Origin: an uncultured Synergistales bacterium
GTDB lineage: Bacteria; Synergistota; Synergistia; Synergistales; Aminobacteriaceae
Length of the DNA: 7,716 nt
Direction of reading: 5' to 3'
NCBI GenBank assembly: GCA_905233515.1
Contig: CAJOEQ010000256.1
Location: forward strand, 1-7,716
The translations under genes and the position numbers were made by a program. The notes beneath the pieces were generated by a model. It had not been told where the DNA came from and ran no database searches. It saw only the letters and a list, made by a program, of their open reading frames with translations. Position 1 is the stretch's first letter. Every line of letters begins with the position of its first letter. Shown one piece after another: positions 1 to 6,048 of this stretch.

Positions 1-230
1 ACAGCAAATAAATTATTGCTATTGACTGATAAATTTTTAAAAGTTTTCACGATTTTAGAATTTGAAGACGTAGCTAAATTTTCAAGCCTAGAAATATTTA
101 TAGAAGACGCGCTAATTTTTGACTCACCTGATTTAAGAACGACTATTACATCATTATTTATAAATTTTTCAGCACAAGCACTCCCAGTTAAAGCCATTAA
201 TACGCATATAACTAGCAAAAATTTTTTCAT
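1..230 (-). CDS. Secreted protein, N-terminal part (possible subtilase-type propeptide); cut by left edge
   Basis: The minus strand reads from an ATG at 230 through 76 codons without a stop and leaves the window at base 1. The start is supported by a perfect AGGAGG (complement of 241-246) ten bases upstream. Residues 1-21 form a classic Sec signal peptide: MKK, then a hydrophobic stretch (FLLVICVLMAL), then a small-residue region ending A-C-A before E-K, a likely signal peptidase I site. The cysteine does not sit in a standard lipobox. The mature part begins with F-I-N-N-D-V-I-V-V-L-K and continues to a segment like S-K-I-V-K-T-F-K. This resembles the I9-type propeptide at the front of secreted S8 (subtilisin-like) peptidases, but no catalytic residue lies in the window, so that is a guess. 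A plus-strand frame over the same bases has no ribosome binding site and reads as its shadow. Confidence 0.72.
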   Translation of the reverse strand, partial: MKKFLLVICVLMALTGSACAEKFINNDVIVVLKSGESKISASSINISRLENLATSSNSKIVKTFKNLSVNSNNLFA

Positions 231-276
231 GTTTATATTGCCTCCTGTAACAAGTAAATAATTATTTCACGCGAGA

Positions 277-282
277 ATTATA
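277..282 (-). promoter_or_regulatory. -10 box for the secreted-protein gene
   Basis: The complement of 277-282 is a perfect TATAAT, 47 bases upstream of the ATG at 230, so transcription would begin near 270 and leave a leader of about 40 bases. No good -35 hexamer lies 16-18 bases further upstream. The call rests on the -10 match and its placement only, and AT-rich sequence produces such matches by chance. Confidence 0.4.
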
Positions 283-373
283 TAACATTGTGAGAGCATT
301 ACGCGAAATTTTTATATGCTTATAAATTATTCCCCGCATATGCAAAAAAATTAGTGTTTATTACTATAAAAAA

Positions 374-451
374 TTTTCTCGTAAATAATCGCAATTAATT
401 TATTCCCACGCACAACGAAAAAATTTATAAACATGTATAATTACGAGAAAA
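374..451. repeat. 11-bp inverted repeat spanning the guaA promoter region
   Basis: TTTTCTCGTAA at 374-384 is the exact reverse complement of TTACGAGAAAA at 441-451, with 56 bases between the arms. The right arm overlaps the last base of the proposed guaA -10 box. Spaced arms of this kind could be paired sites for a DNA-binding regulator. They could also pair in RNA if transcription began upstream of 374. I recognise no known purine-regulator box, and the AT-richness lowers the significance. Confidence 0.35.
436..441 (+). promoter_or_regulatory. -10 box for guaA
   Basis: A perfect TATAAT lies 44 bases before the guaA start codon, placing the transcript start near 448 and giving a leader of about 37 bases. 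That is too short for a purine riboswitch. The -35 region is poor; ACAACG at 412-417, 18 bases upstream, is the nearest fit. The -10 box also lies within a small imperfect palindrome (TTATA at 426-430, TATAA at 436-440). Confidence 0.4.
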
Positions 452-484
452 ATTTAAATCTTAAAAAGGGGGATTTATGAATTT

Positions 485-1303
485 ATGCACGAAAATATTT
501 TGATAATTAATTGCGGCTCACAGTTCACTCAGTTAATAGCGCGCAGACTCCGAGAAATGAAGATACACAGCGTTATTCTTAACTGGGACGTAAAAGCAGA
601 TGACGTGAAAAAACTTGCTCCCAAAGGCGTAATAATTTCAGGAGGGCCCGACAGCGTTAATGACTCTGATGCAATCACGATTGATCCCGAAATTTTACGA
701 GTCGGCTGCCCTGTGCTGGGTATTTGCTACGGTATGCAGTTATTGACTAAATTAACGGGCGGCGCGGTAACTTCCGGGAAATCTCAAGAATACGGAGTAA
801 CTAACATAATAAAATCCGGCGATTCTGATTTACTCAGCAATAAAAACGAGTTCAACGCCCTAATGAGTCACGGTGATAATGTTTCAGGACTTCCAGCGGG
901 CTTTATTGCTACTTCAAAGACTAAAAGCGGGGTTATTGCCTCAATCGAGAATAAAGCAAAAAATTTTTACGGCCTGCAATTCCATCCTGAAGTAATTCAC
1001 ACTGAATGCGGGAATGAAATTTTACATAATTTTGCGTTCAAAATTTGCAAGTGTTCAGGGGACTGGGATTTAAGCGACTGGGTTAATACGACGATTAATA
1101 ATATTCGTGAGAGCGTGAAAGATTCAAAAGTTGTCTGCGGGCTTTCCGGCGGAGTTGACTCGAGCGTCTCGGCTGTGCTGGTAAATAAGGCAATCGGCGA
1201 AAATCTTTATTGCGTGTTCGTAAATCATGGTTTAATGCGCTTGAATGAGCCTGAGTCAGTAATCGAATCATATAAAGCACTTGGGCGTCAGAAAAATTTT
1301 TGA
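485..1303 (+). CDS. guaA: GMP synthase (glutamine-hydrolysing), N-terminal part of a frame-broken gene
   Basis: GuaA converts XMP to GMP using ATP and glutamine in the cytosol, the last step of de novo guanine nucleotide synthesis. This part holds the class I glutamine amidotransferase domain (about residues 4-190), with nucleophile Cys81 in G-I-C-Y-G and the partners His167 and Glu169 in Q-F-H-P-E. The ATP-pyrophosphatase domain follows, with its P-loop S-G-G-V-D-S-S at 221-227. The match stays collinear with the family up to Y-K-A-L-G near residue 267. It then reads four or five unrelated residues to a TGA at 1301-1303, while the family sequence resumes one frame away. The ATG at 485 fits the family N-terminus. 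An AGGGGGA (467-473) lies upstream; an ATG at 477 is nearer to it but opens only an eight-codon frame. Identity as guaA is certain; whether the gene works as drawn is doubtful. Confidence 0.95.
   Translation: MHENILIINCGSQFTQLIARRLREMKIHSVILNWDVKADDVKKLAPKGVIISGGPDSVNDSDAITIDPEILRVGCPVLGICYGMQLLTKLTGGAVTSGKSQEYGVTNIIKSGDSDLLSNKNEFNALMSHGDNVSGLPAGFIATSKTKSGVIASIENKAKNFYGLQFHPEVIHTECGNEILHNFAFKICKCSGDWDLSDWVNTTINNIRESVKDSKVVCGLSGGVDSSVSAVLVNKAIGENLYCVFVNHGLMRLNEPESVIESYKALGRQKNF
1274..1303 (+). other. guaA: Frame break in guaA: apparent deletion of about 22 bases
   Basis: Upstream, frame one codes A-L-G up to 1285. Downstream, the other frame codes A-S-E-K-F-L-N-E-L from 1285. Known GuaA proteins carry about seven residues between these blocks, of the form L-N-V-I-x-V-D, a strand of the ATP-pyrophosphatase core. 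The loss therefore equals roughly 21 bases plus one that changes frame. The A AAT TTT heptamer at 1294-1300, just before the TGA, has the shape of a -1 slippery site, but slipping there would not restore the missing residues. Confidence 0.75.
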
Positions 1304-1989
1304 ATGAATTGCGCGGAGTAAGTGATCCCGAACAGAAAAGACGCATAATAGGCCGCTTATTTATTGAAGTATTCGAGGAAGAAGCTAATAAAATTTCCGG
1401 AGTCAAATGGCTTTTACAGGGGACAATTTATCCGGACGTAATCGAGAGTGGCAGCAAAAAAGGAGCAGCACTTATTAAATCACATCATAACGTCGGCGGA
1501 CTCCCTGAAAAAATGAATCTGAAATTGTTAGAGCCTTTACGTGATTTATTCAAAGATGAAGTAAGAGAACTCGGCAAAATTATAAACATGCCTGAATCAA
1601 TTATAAATCGTCAGCCGTTCCCGGGGCCGGGTCTTGCTGTGAGGTGTCTGGGAGAAATCACTAAAGAAAGACTCGATAAATTACGAGCAGCCGACGCAAT
1701 TTTTAGAGAAGAATTAAAACGTGCAGGAGTCTATAAAGACATTTGGCAGGCTTTCTGTGTGTTATTGCCGGTTAAGTCAGTCGGAGTCATGGGAGACAGC
1801 CGCACTTATAATGAAGTAGTAGCACTCAGGGCAATTAATTCACAGGACGCAATGACGGCAGAATTCAGCAGAATAGATTATGACATTCTTGACAGAGTCG
1901 CAAAAAGAATCTGCAATGAAGTCAACGGATTAAATCGTATAGTCCTTGATGTGACTTCAAAACCTCCTGCAACGATTGAGTGGGAATAG
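1285..1989 (+). CDS. guaA: GMP synthase, C-terminal part of a frame-broken gene
   Basis: This frame continues GuaA after the break. It encodes the rest of the ATP-pyrophosphatase domain ([12 protein letters not shown], then the conserved [11 protein letters not shown] and H-H-N-V-G-G-L-P segments). The C-terminal dimerisation domain follows, with the XMP-binding P-F-P-G-P-G-L motif, [11 protein letters not shown] and the invariant end K-P-P-A-T-I-E-W-E. Codons match the family from 1285. The first start-like codon is a TTG at 1300 with no ribosome binding site, so independent translation is unlikely. Both parts together give about 500 residues, against roughly 508-515 for intact family members, in keeping with a loss of about seven. 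The stop at 1987-1989 lies inside the convergent neighbouring reading frame. Confidence 0.93.
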   Translation, partial: ASEKFLNELRGVSDPEQKRRIIGRLFIEVFEEEANKISGVKWLLQGTIYPDVIESGSKKGAALIKSHHNVGGLPEKMNLKLLEPLRDLFKDEVRELGKIINMPESIINRQPFPGPGLAVRCLGEITKERLDKLRAADAIFREELKRAGVYKDIWQAFCVLLPVKSVGVMGDSRTYNEVVALRAINSQDAMTAEFSRIDYDILDRVAKRICNEVNGLNRIVLDVTSKPPATIEWE

Positions 1990-2668
1990 CGTCATTATCA
2001 CGTTTTTTCTTTGATGAGGCCGGCGAATTTTTCTCGTCGGTCTTAGTTGATTCCTCAAATGAAGCAAGCAATCTTTTACCGTTTATGCTTAAAATTACGC
2101 TGTCATTGTTAATTTTCAGGACTCGCGCGTTAATCATGGGAATTTTGCCGCCCTGACGAATTATGACTCCTTTTGAATTCGGCAAATCTATAACTGCAAT
2201 GCGTTCACGGCCTGAGATTAAGACTGCTTTAACAGCAACTCTTAACTCTTCAGAAGTTCCGGGAATTGTTATAACATCATTACTTTTCGGGAGTTCTGAA
2301 CTTTTCGGGGCTGTATCCGGTGCATTCTCTGCTAAATAATTTGCGTCATCATTAAATAAACGCCTGTTCATTTCGTTAATTGAAGCTGCTAAGACTCGCC
2401 CGCCCTGCCTCATTGATATTAAAGCTCGGACATTATTAGCAAGTTTAGTTATCTCGCTGTCATTTCGATGTGCCATCGGGTTAATTTCTGAGTACGAATT
2501 TTGATATAAATCTGCAACATTCACGGATCTATAATAATTATAGACTGCCCACGCGATCCCGATTGCTAAGACAATAAATGAAAGAATTCGCAAAAAAGGT
2601 GCCGGGTCTTCAGTTCTTACACCTGTTACGCTCTCCCATAAGATTTCTAAATTTTTAAATATGCTCAT
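1922..2668 (-). CDS. GspC/PilP-like inner-membrane protein of a type II secretion or type IV pilus system
   Basis: The 248-residue product has a short cytoplasmic N-terminus, one membrane helix at about 25-46 ([12 protein letters not shown]) and a periplasmic part. A polar linker (about 60-135) leads to a compact beta-rich domain at about 140-205: [16 protein letters not shown], then I-I-R-Q-G-G-K-I-P and [11 protein letters not shown]. This is the pattern of GspC and PilP homology domains, which link inner-membrane assembly proteins to the secretin. It starts six bases after the pilO-like stop with no clear ribosome binding site, suggesting translational coupling. Its last 68 bases lie antisense to the guaA end. 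One frame away, TGA-TAA-TGA follows an A6 run (complement of 1992-2008), so the true end may be near 1998. The family assignment comes from layout and pattern, not strong identity. Confidence 0.68.
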   Translation of the reverse strand: MSIFKNLEILWESVTGVRTEDPAPFLRILSFIVLAIGIAWAVYNYYRSVNVADLYQNSYSEINPMAHRNDSEITKLANNVRALISMRQGGRVLAASINEMNRRLFNDDANYLAENAPDTAPKSSELPKSNDVITIPGTSEELRVAVKAVLISGRERIAVIDLPNSKGVIIRQGGKIPMINARVLKINNDSVILSINGKRLLASFEESTKTDEKNSPASSKKKRDNDAIPTQSLQEVLKSHQGLYDLIR

Positions 2669-2674
2669 AATAAT

Positions 2675-3166
2675 TTAATACGCCGTCAAAGTTAAATCAG
2701 CAATAATAAATAATGCCGGTGCGTCCTTGTCCTTCTGTAGTTTAAGCGATGAGATTTTGCAGACTGTAGGCATTGCCCGCCATTCTCCGAGAAGATTTAT
2801 AAAGCTGTAATAGCCGCCTCTTACTGTGAGAGTTATATTTTTATTGCTCTGCTGAGTCTTAATAATATTTATGTCGTTACGTTCTGCCGCGCGCCTCACA
2901 TGTGAGTAGAATTCTATAATGTCAGTAGCCGGCTTTATTGTGTCAAGATTAAGACCGTTCAATTTTTCGAGATTGTTTCTTGTTGCTGTGAGTGCCTCAA
3001 TTTCTGTAACAAGTCCCTCACGCTCATATTCTGTAATGTCATATTCTTCACGCAAATTATTTAACTCGTGAACGTACCACCATATAACAATGCCGACTGC
3101 AACTAATAAAGCAATAAAGACTCCTGCGAGTGTAAAAATTTTTTTCTCGTCTATAATTTCATGCAT
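2675..3166 (-). CDS. pilO: PilO-like (GspM-like) pilus/secretion assembly protein
   Basis: The 163 residues follow the PilO plan: about eight cytoplasmic residues, one membrane helix at about 9-31, a coiled coil rich in Glu, Leu and Asn at about 32-72, and a C-terminal ferredoxin-like domain at about 80-163. In that domain D-I-I-E-F-Y-S-H-V-R-R-A-A is followed by I-T-L-T-V-R-G-G-Y-Y-S-F-I-N-L-L-G and S-S-L-K-L, which is the usual PilO motif order. PilO pairs with PilN in the inner membrane and binds PilP, aligning the pilus motor with the secretin. The ATG at 3166 has a strong AAGGAGA (complement of 3174-3180) seven bases upstream, inside the last codons of the preceding gene, whose stop is two bases away. 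The usual pilM and pilN partners are absent here; metabolic genes sit upstream instead. Confidence 0.75.
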   Translation of the reverse strand: MHEIIDEKKIFTLAGVFIALLVAVGIVIWWYVHELNNLREEYDITEYEREGLVTEIEALTATRNNLEKLNGLNLDTIKPATDIIEFYSHVRRAAERNDINIIKTQQSNKNITLTVRGGYYSFINLLGEWRAMPTVCKISSLKLQKDKDAPALFIIADLTLTAY

Positions 3167-3168
3167 TA

Positions 3169-3411
3169 TTAAATCTCCTTATAAGCAAGTCCAGTTATAG
3201 CAGTGATTGATTTTATAGGACTCATCATGAGCGAGCGCGTTACTGATAAGCCGATTCGTTTTGTAGCATTGAGAATCATTATAATATCTTCAGTAACTGA
3301 CATACTTAAATCCCCGTAGCCCGGACTAAATCTTGAGGTCATGAATTCGCCAGTTTTTAAGCCCGGCGCAATCTCTGATTTGATAAATAAATCGCAATAA
3401 GCATCAACTAA
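3169..3411 (-). pseudogene. MetH reactivation-domain protein, C-terminal half (displaced frame)
   Basis: These bases look empty unless the frame is changed. Reading the minus strand from TTA at 3411-3409 gives 80 codons without a stop, to TAA at 3171-3169. The peptide begins L-V-D-A-Y-C-D and continues with A-P-G-L-K-T-G-E-F. It then carries S-R-F-S-P-G-Y-G-D (about 3307-3336), the AdoMet-binding signature region of the methionine synthase activation domain. It ends R-I-G-L-S-V-T and S-I-T-A-I-T-G-L, typical of the family C-terminus. It joins the upstream half (ending L-A-L-D-S) if one base is restored, most simply a T in the TCTT run at 3410-3413. Restored length is about 194 residues, close to one-domain family members. 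It has no start codon of its own near its front, so as sequenced it would not be made. Confidence 0.8.
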
Positions 3412-3752
3412 GAGTCAAGAGCAAGCCCGTCAAGCATATTTCTTTGTTGAGCGATATTAATTTGCCGGTCGACCTCTGCACCGAGCGTGAAAGCAAGCAA
3501 ATAACACTCATTAGAACGTGAAGTCAAACGCGCTATATTCTCACTATAAATATAAGCTCCTGACAGCTCGATTCCTCCGTCAAAATGCACAATCGGGAAA
3601 CGTCCATAAACAAAGCGGGGCATTATAAAATTTTCCAGCTTAGTGAACGCCTCCCGAACTGTATCAATTAATTCTGCGTCTTGAGAATCAGGCGGGACTC
3701 TCATATAACGCAAAGAATCTCGTATTAATTTATCGCTGACCGTAAAGTGCAT
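3408..3752 (-). CDS. MetH reactivation-domain protein, N-terminal half (frameshifted gene)
   Basis: The product resembles the stand-alone vitamin B12-dependent methionine synthase activation domain. In such organisms MetH lacks this domain, and the separate protein binds AdoMet to remethylate oxidised cobalamin. Visible marks are M-P-R-F-V-Y-G-R-F-P-I near the middle and L-A-F-T-L-G-A-E-V-D-R-Q-I at about residues 85-97, both typical of the family. The frame then stops at a TAG (3410-3408) directly after L-A-L-D-S, where the family continues. The remaining half follows in another frame down to 3169. I prefer the ATG at 3752 (M-H-F-T-V-S-D-K-L) to upstream starts such as 3791, because it fits the family N-terminus and keeps the overlap with metF to 23 bases. 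Neighbouring metF supplies the methyl donor for the same reaction, which supports the role. Confidence 0.8.
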   Translation of the reverse strand: MHFTVSDKLIRDSLRYMRVPPDSQDAELIDTVREAFTKLENFIMPRFVYGRFPIVHFDGGIELSGAYIYSENIARLTSRSNECYLLAFTLGAEVDRQINIAQQRNMLDGLALDS

Positions 3753-4617
3753 AACGCTTTGTATATAATACTGAACGAATCCCCGCGTCAATTCTTCTGA
3801 CTGTATCAGCCTGATTCATTGTGTAAAGGTGAATCCCGTCAACTCCACGCGCTAATAAGTCTATAATTTGCTCGATTGCATAAGCTATACCGGCCTCTTT
3901 TACTGCTCCGGCGTGATGTCCATATGCATTAACAAATCTGCGTACACGTTCAGGCACTGAAGCACCGCACATTTCTACGACTTTGGGAATTTGACTCGCG
4001 GCAGTAATCGGCATAATTCCGGCTATTATAGGTTGAGTTACACCCATTGCGCGCGCTCTATCTCTCCAACGCTCAAAAATGTCATTGTCAAAGAATAATT
4101 GCGAGATTAAACCCTTCACGCCGAGATCGCATTTTTCTTTTAAGTGAATTAAATCATCTTCAACTGAATTTGCCTCGGGGTGTTTTTCGGGATAACAGGC
4201 CGCAAAAATATCAAAATCTTCTCCGAATTCCTGTTTAATGAACGCAATTAATTCCGACGCATGATGAAATTCGCCTAAATCTGACTCATCTTTGAGATCT
4301 CCTCTCAAAGCTAAAACATTTTTGACATTATTAGCTTTCAAGTTATTGAGAATCTCCCTGATATTTTCTCGATTGCTGCCTACACAAGTCAAATGCGCGA
4401 CTCCGCAGACTTTATATTTATTCTGAATGCCTGAAGCTATTTCGACTGTATTATCGCGGCTTGTTCCTCCTGCCCCGTAAGTTACGCTGATTAAATCAGG
4501 ATTAAAGCTCACGAGGCTGTCAATTACCGCATAAGTACTCTCAAGGCCGGTTTTACCTTTAGGCGGGAATATTTCATAAGTGTAACTCGGCAAAAGTGTA
4601 TCAAAAAAATTATTCAT
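3730..4617 (-). CDS. metF: 5,10-methylenetetrahydrofolate reductase
   Basis: MetF is a cytosolic FAD enzyme that reduces 5,10-methylene-tetrahydrofolate to 5-methyl-tetrahydrofolate, the methyl donor of methionine synthase. At 295 residues it has the usual length for the catalytic TIM-barrel form. Family marks are Y-E-I-F-P-P-K at about 14-20 with the catalytic Glu, S-V-T-Y-G-A-G-G-T near 44-52, H-L-T-C-V-G at about 74-79, A-L-R-G-D at about 102-106 with the conserved flavin-tuning Asp, and G-V-D-G-I-H-L-Y-T-M-N near the end. The start has a GAGGGGAGA (complement of 4631-4639) about 13 bases upstream, slightly far but strong. It is the first gene after a promoter and overlaps the next gene by 23 bases, which suggests coupled expression. 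The reading frame is intact. Confidence 0.95.
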   Translation of the reverse strand: MNNFFDTLLPSYTYEIFPPKGKTGLESTYAVIDSLVSFNPDLISVTYGAGGTSRDNTVEIASGIQNKYKVCGVAHLTCVGSNRENIREILNNLKANNVKNVLALRGDLKDESDLGEFHHASELIAFIKQEFGEDFDIFAACYPEKHPEANSVEDDLIHLKEKCDLGVKGLISQLFFDNDIFERWRDRARAMGVTQPIIAGIMPITAASQIPKVVEMCGASVPERVRRFVNAYGHHAGAVKEAGIAYAIEQIIDLLARGVDGIHLYTMNQADTVRRIDAGIRSVLYTKRYALYGQR

Positions 4618-4653
4618 GTTAATTATTTATTCTCCCCTCGTGAAATTCTTAAA

Positions 4654-4682
4654 ATATTATGATAACGAGCGCAAATTTTCAA
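4654..4682 (-). promoter_or_regulatory. Sigma-70-type promoter for the metF gene cluster
   Basis: On the minus strand TTGAAA (complement of 4677-4682, five of six consensus bases) is separated by 17 bases from TAATAT (complement of 4654-4659, four of six). Initiation would fall near 4647, leaving a leader of about 30 bases before the metF ATG at 4617. The leader is too short for a cobalamin or SAM riboswitch. It could drive all four genes down to 1922, since none of the gaps between them has room for another promoter. Confidence 0.5.
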
Positions 4683-4748
4683 GTTATAGATTTATACTTG
4701 TTATTACGTGCTTTTTTCCACGCCCGTAATCTGCCCATAATCGCGCAT

Positions 4749-5627
4749 TTATTTAACCTGAGCAAACAGCCATTCTCTTAACGCCTGAATTTTATAGACA
4801 TAATCAAATGAAGTCATGTGCTCTGAATATTTTCTGCCTGTCTCATCCGGTAAAGTAGTGCCGGCCTTCAGAGTGATAAAATTATGAGCCTGCTTTGAGT
4901 CAAGTCTTTCATTAAAATTTTTCGCGTCAACGTTGCAATAATGCGTGAAATTAACGCCCGACTCCGTGAACATTTTTATGACTTCTGATTGACCCGTTGA
5001 AGCCTTATCATCACCCAGTGAAGCAGCATAGATAAATTTTTGAGTCTTTAAGCCGTCGAGTTTGCTAATATCCCACTGACCTGACACGAATAAACAAGCC
5101 GTAAATAAATCAGGATATTTTGACGCAAGCAATAAAAATGTCATACAGCCCATTGACTGCCCAGTCGCATAAACTCGTGAAGAGTCAAGATTATAATTTT
5201 TTATGGCTGAATTAATAAATTTTGCTGTGAGTTCGACATAATTTGAAATTTTAAAAGCTCCGTGATCGTCTAATAAAATATCATTATAGAACGGGACAAT
5301 CACAACACAATTATATTCGCACCATACTAGACCGCCGCAGCCCTGTTTTAATGAGAATTGCGCATCAGCTATAAAGAATACAACGGGATATTTTTTTGCG
5401 GGTGAATAATCTTCAGGAAAATAAATATTATATTCAAGCGTCAAGTTTGAGTCCTTGTCATTAAAAGTCTTGACCTGAAATTTATCGGCGTATTTATTTA
5501 TTAGTGATAATAAAAACTCATCGCCCGATTTGTCAGGATGGAATAAGCCCGCAGCATTCACAGGCATTGCAAGAAATATAAATAACAGCGATAAAAAAAT
5601 TTTAGCTTTCAAGTTTTTTGCCTTCAT
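4749..5627 (-). CDS. Secreted alpha/beta-hydrolase (predicted peptidase/esterase, COG4099-like)
   Basis: I take the ATG at 5627, giving 292 residues that start with a clear Sec signal peptide: M-K-A-K-N-L-K-A-K, a hydrophobic core of about 13 residues, and V-N-A-A as the cleavage region near residue 25. An earlier ATG at 5684 would bury this signal behind 19 residues. The mature part has an alpha/beta-hydrolase fold: K-Y-P-V-V-F-F-I strand, nucleophile elbow G-Q-S-M-G with Ser158, Asp206 or Asp207 in S-L-G-D-D-K, and His270 in E-H-M-T-S-F-D. The ending A-L-R-E-W-L-F-A-Q resembles secreted predicted peptidases and PHB-depolymerase-like esterases. The substrate is unknown. The gene overlaps the end of speD by 26 bases, with a weak purine-rich stretch upstream, so translation is probably coupled. 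No convincing terminator follows it. Confidence 0.75.
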   Translation of the reverse strand: MKAKNLKAKIFLSLLFIFLAMPVNAAGLFHPDKSGDEFLLSLINKYADKFQVKTFNDKDSNLTLEYNIYFPEDYSPAKKYPVVFFIADAQFSLKQGCGGLVWCEYNCVVIVPFYNDILLDDHGAFKISNYVELTAKFINSAIKNYNLDSSRVYATGQSMGCMTFLLLASKYPDLFTACLFVSGQWDISKLDGLKTQKFIYAASLGDDKASTGQSEVIKMFTESGVNFTHYCNVDAKNFNERLDSKQAHNFITLKAGTTLPDETGRKYSEHMTSFDYVYKIQALREWLFAQVK

Positions 5628-6021
5628 CTCTGTTTTCTTCCCAAGTGATAAAAGAGTGATAATACACTTTATCATTATCATCAAGCCCGCGCGTTATCTC
5701 CGTTATATGAATGTGATCAGCGTGAACTTGTTCAAGCACGTAATTTACTGCCAACATCGGTTCAGTATGAGCGCCGCACGTATAAATATCTAAGGCCATA
5801 TAACTTACTTCCGGCCAAGTATGTACGGACAAATGCGACTCGCTGATGACTACTACTCCGCTGACTCCATTAGGCGGAAATCTGTTAAACGACACTGACC
5901 AGACTTGAGCATGTGCACGCCTTGCAGCTTCGGTTAAAATTTCCTGCAGCTTTGAAACGTTAGTGATAGTGTCATCACAGCCAGAAACTTCGACGATATA
6001 ATGAACACCCTTAGGGGACAA
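5602..6021 (-). CDS. speD: S-adenosylmethionine decarboxylase proenzyme (prokaryotic short form)
   Basis: SpeD makes decarboxylated AdoMet, the aminopropyl donor for spermidine. The 139-residue proenzyme cuts itself between Glu61 and Ser62 in S-E-S-H-L-S; the serine becomes the pyruvoyl cofactor. His67 (V-H-T-W-P-E) and Cys82 (Y-T-C-G) are the other catalytic residues. All three sit one position before Ser63, His68 and Cys83 of the Thermotoga enzyme. The N-terminal K-G-V-H-Y-I-V-E-V and the core F-P-P-N-G-V-S-G-V-V-V also fit. Translation must start at TTG (6021), since no other start fits the family N-terminus; AGGAGG lies ten bases upstream. It is preceded by a terminator and an inverted repeat, so it begins its own transcript. 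No spermidine synthase gene is visible, though speE is the usual partner. The last 15 or so residues are a charged tail. Confidence 0.95.
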   Translation of the reverse strand: MSPKGVHYIVEVSGCDDTITNVSKLQEILTEAARRAHAQVWSVSFNRFPPNGVSGVVVISESHLSVHTWPEVSYMALDIYTCGAHTEPMLAVNYVLEQVHADHIHITEITRGLDDNDKVYYHSFITWEENRDEGKKLES

Positions 6022-6031
6022 AGTGAATCAG

Positions 6032-6037
6032 CCTCCT
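6032..6037 (-). promoter_or_regulatory. Shine-Dalgarno site that fixes the speD TTG start
   Basis: The complement of 6032-6037 is a perfect AGGAGG. The ten bases after it lead to TTG at 6021, and no ATG or GTG in the speD frame lies between. The strong site may compensate for the weak start codon. Confidence 0.6.
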
Positions 6038-6048
6038 GAATCATGAAA

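Noticed and set aside
16..261. Plus-strand frame of 81 codons at the left edge
   Set aside because: No ribosome binding site, and its product looks like antisense of a secreted protein whose signal peptide and AGGAGG lie on the other strand.
477..503. Eight-codon leader frame (ATG at 477) overlapping the guaA start
   Set aside because: It is closer to the AGGGGGA than the guaA ATG, but it is too short to judge and carries no attenuator-like codon run or structure.
1095..1406. Minus-strand frame inside guaA
   Set aside because: It lies wholly over conserved GuaA coding sequence and its product (Arg/Ser-rich) has no recognisable pattern.
4047..4238. Plus-strand frame inside metF
   Set aside because: Shadow of a well-conserved enzyme, with no start signal of its own.
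4704..4730. Possible terminator hairpin after the hydrolase gene (ATTACGTG against CACG-CCC-GTAAT)
   Set aside because: The stem needs a four-base bulge and no T run follows on either strand.
5530..5793. Plus-strand frame across the hydrolase/speD junction
   Set aside because: Both minus-strand genes are clearly real here; this frame has no ribosome binding site or family pattern.
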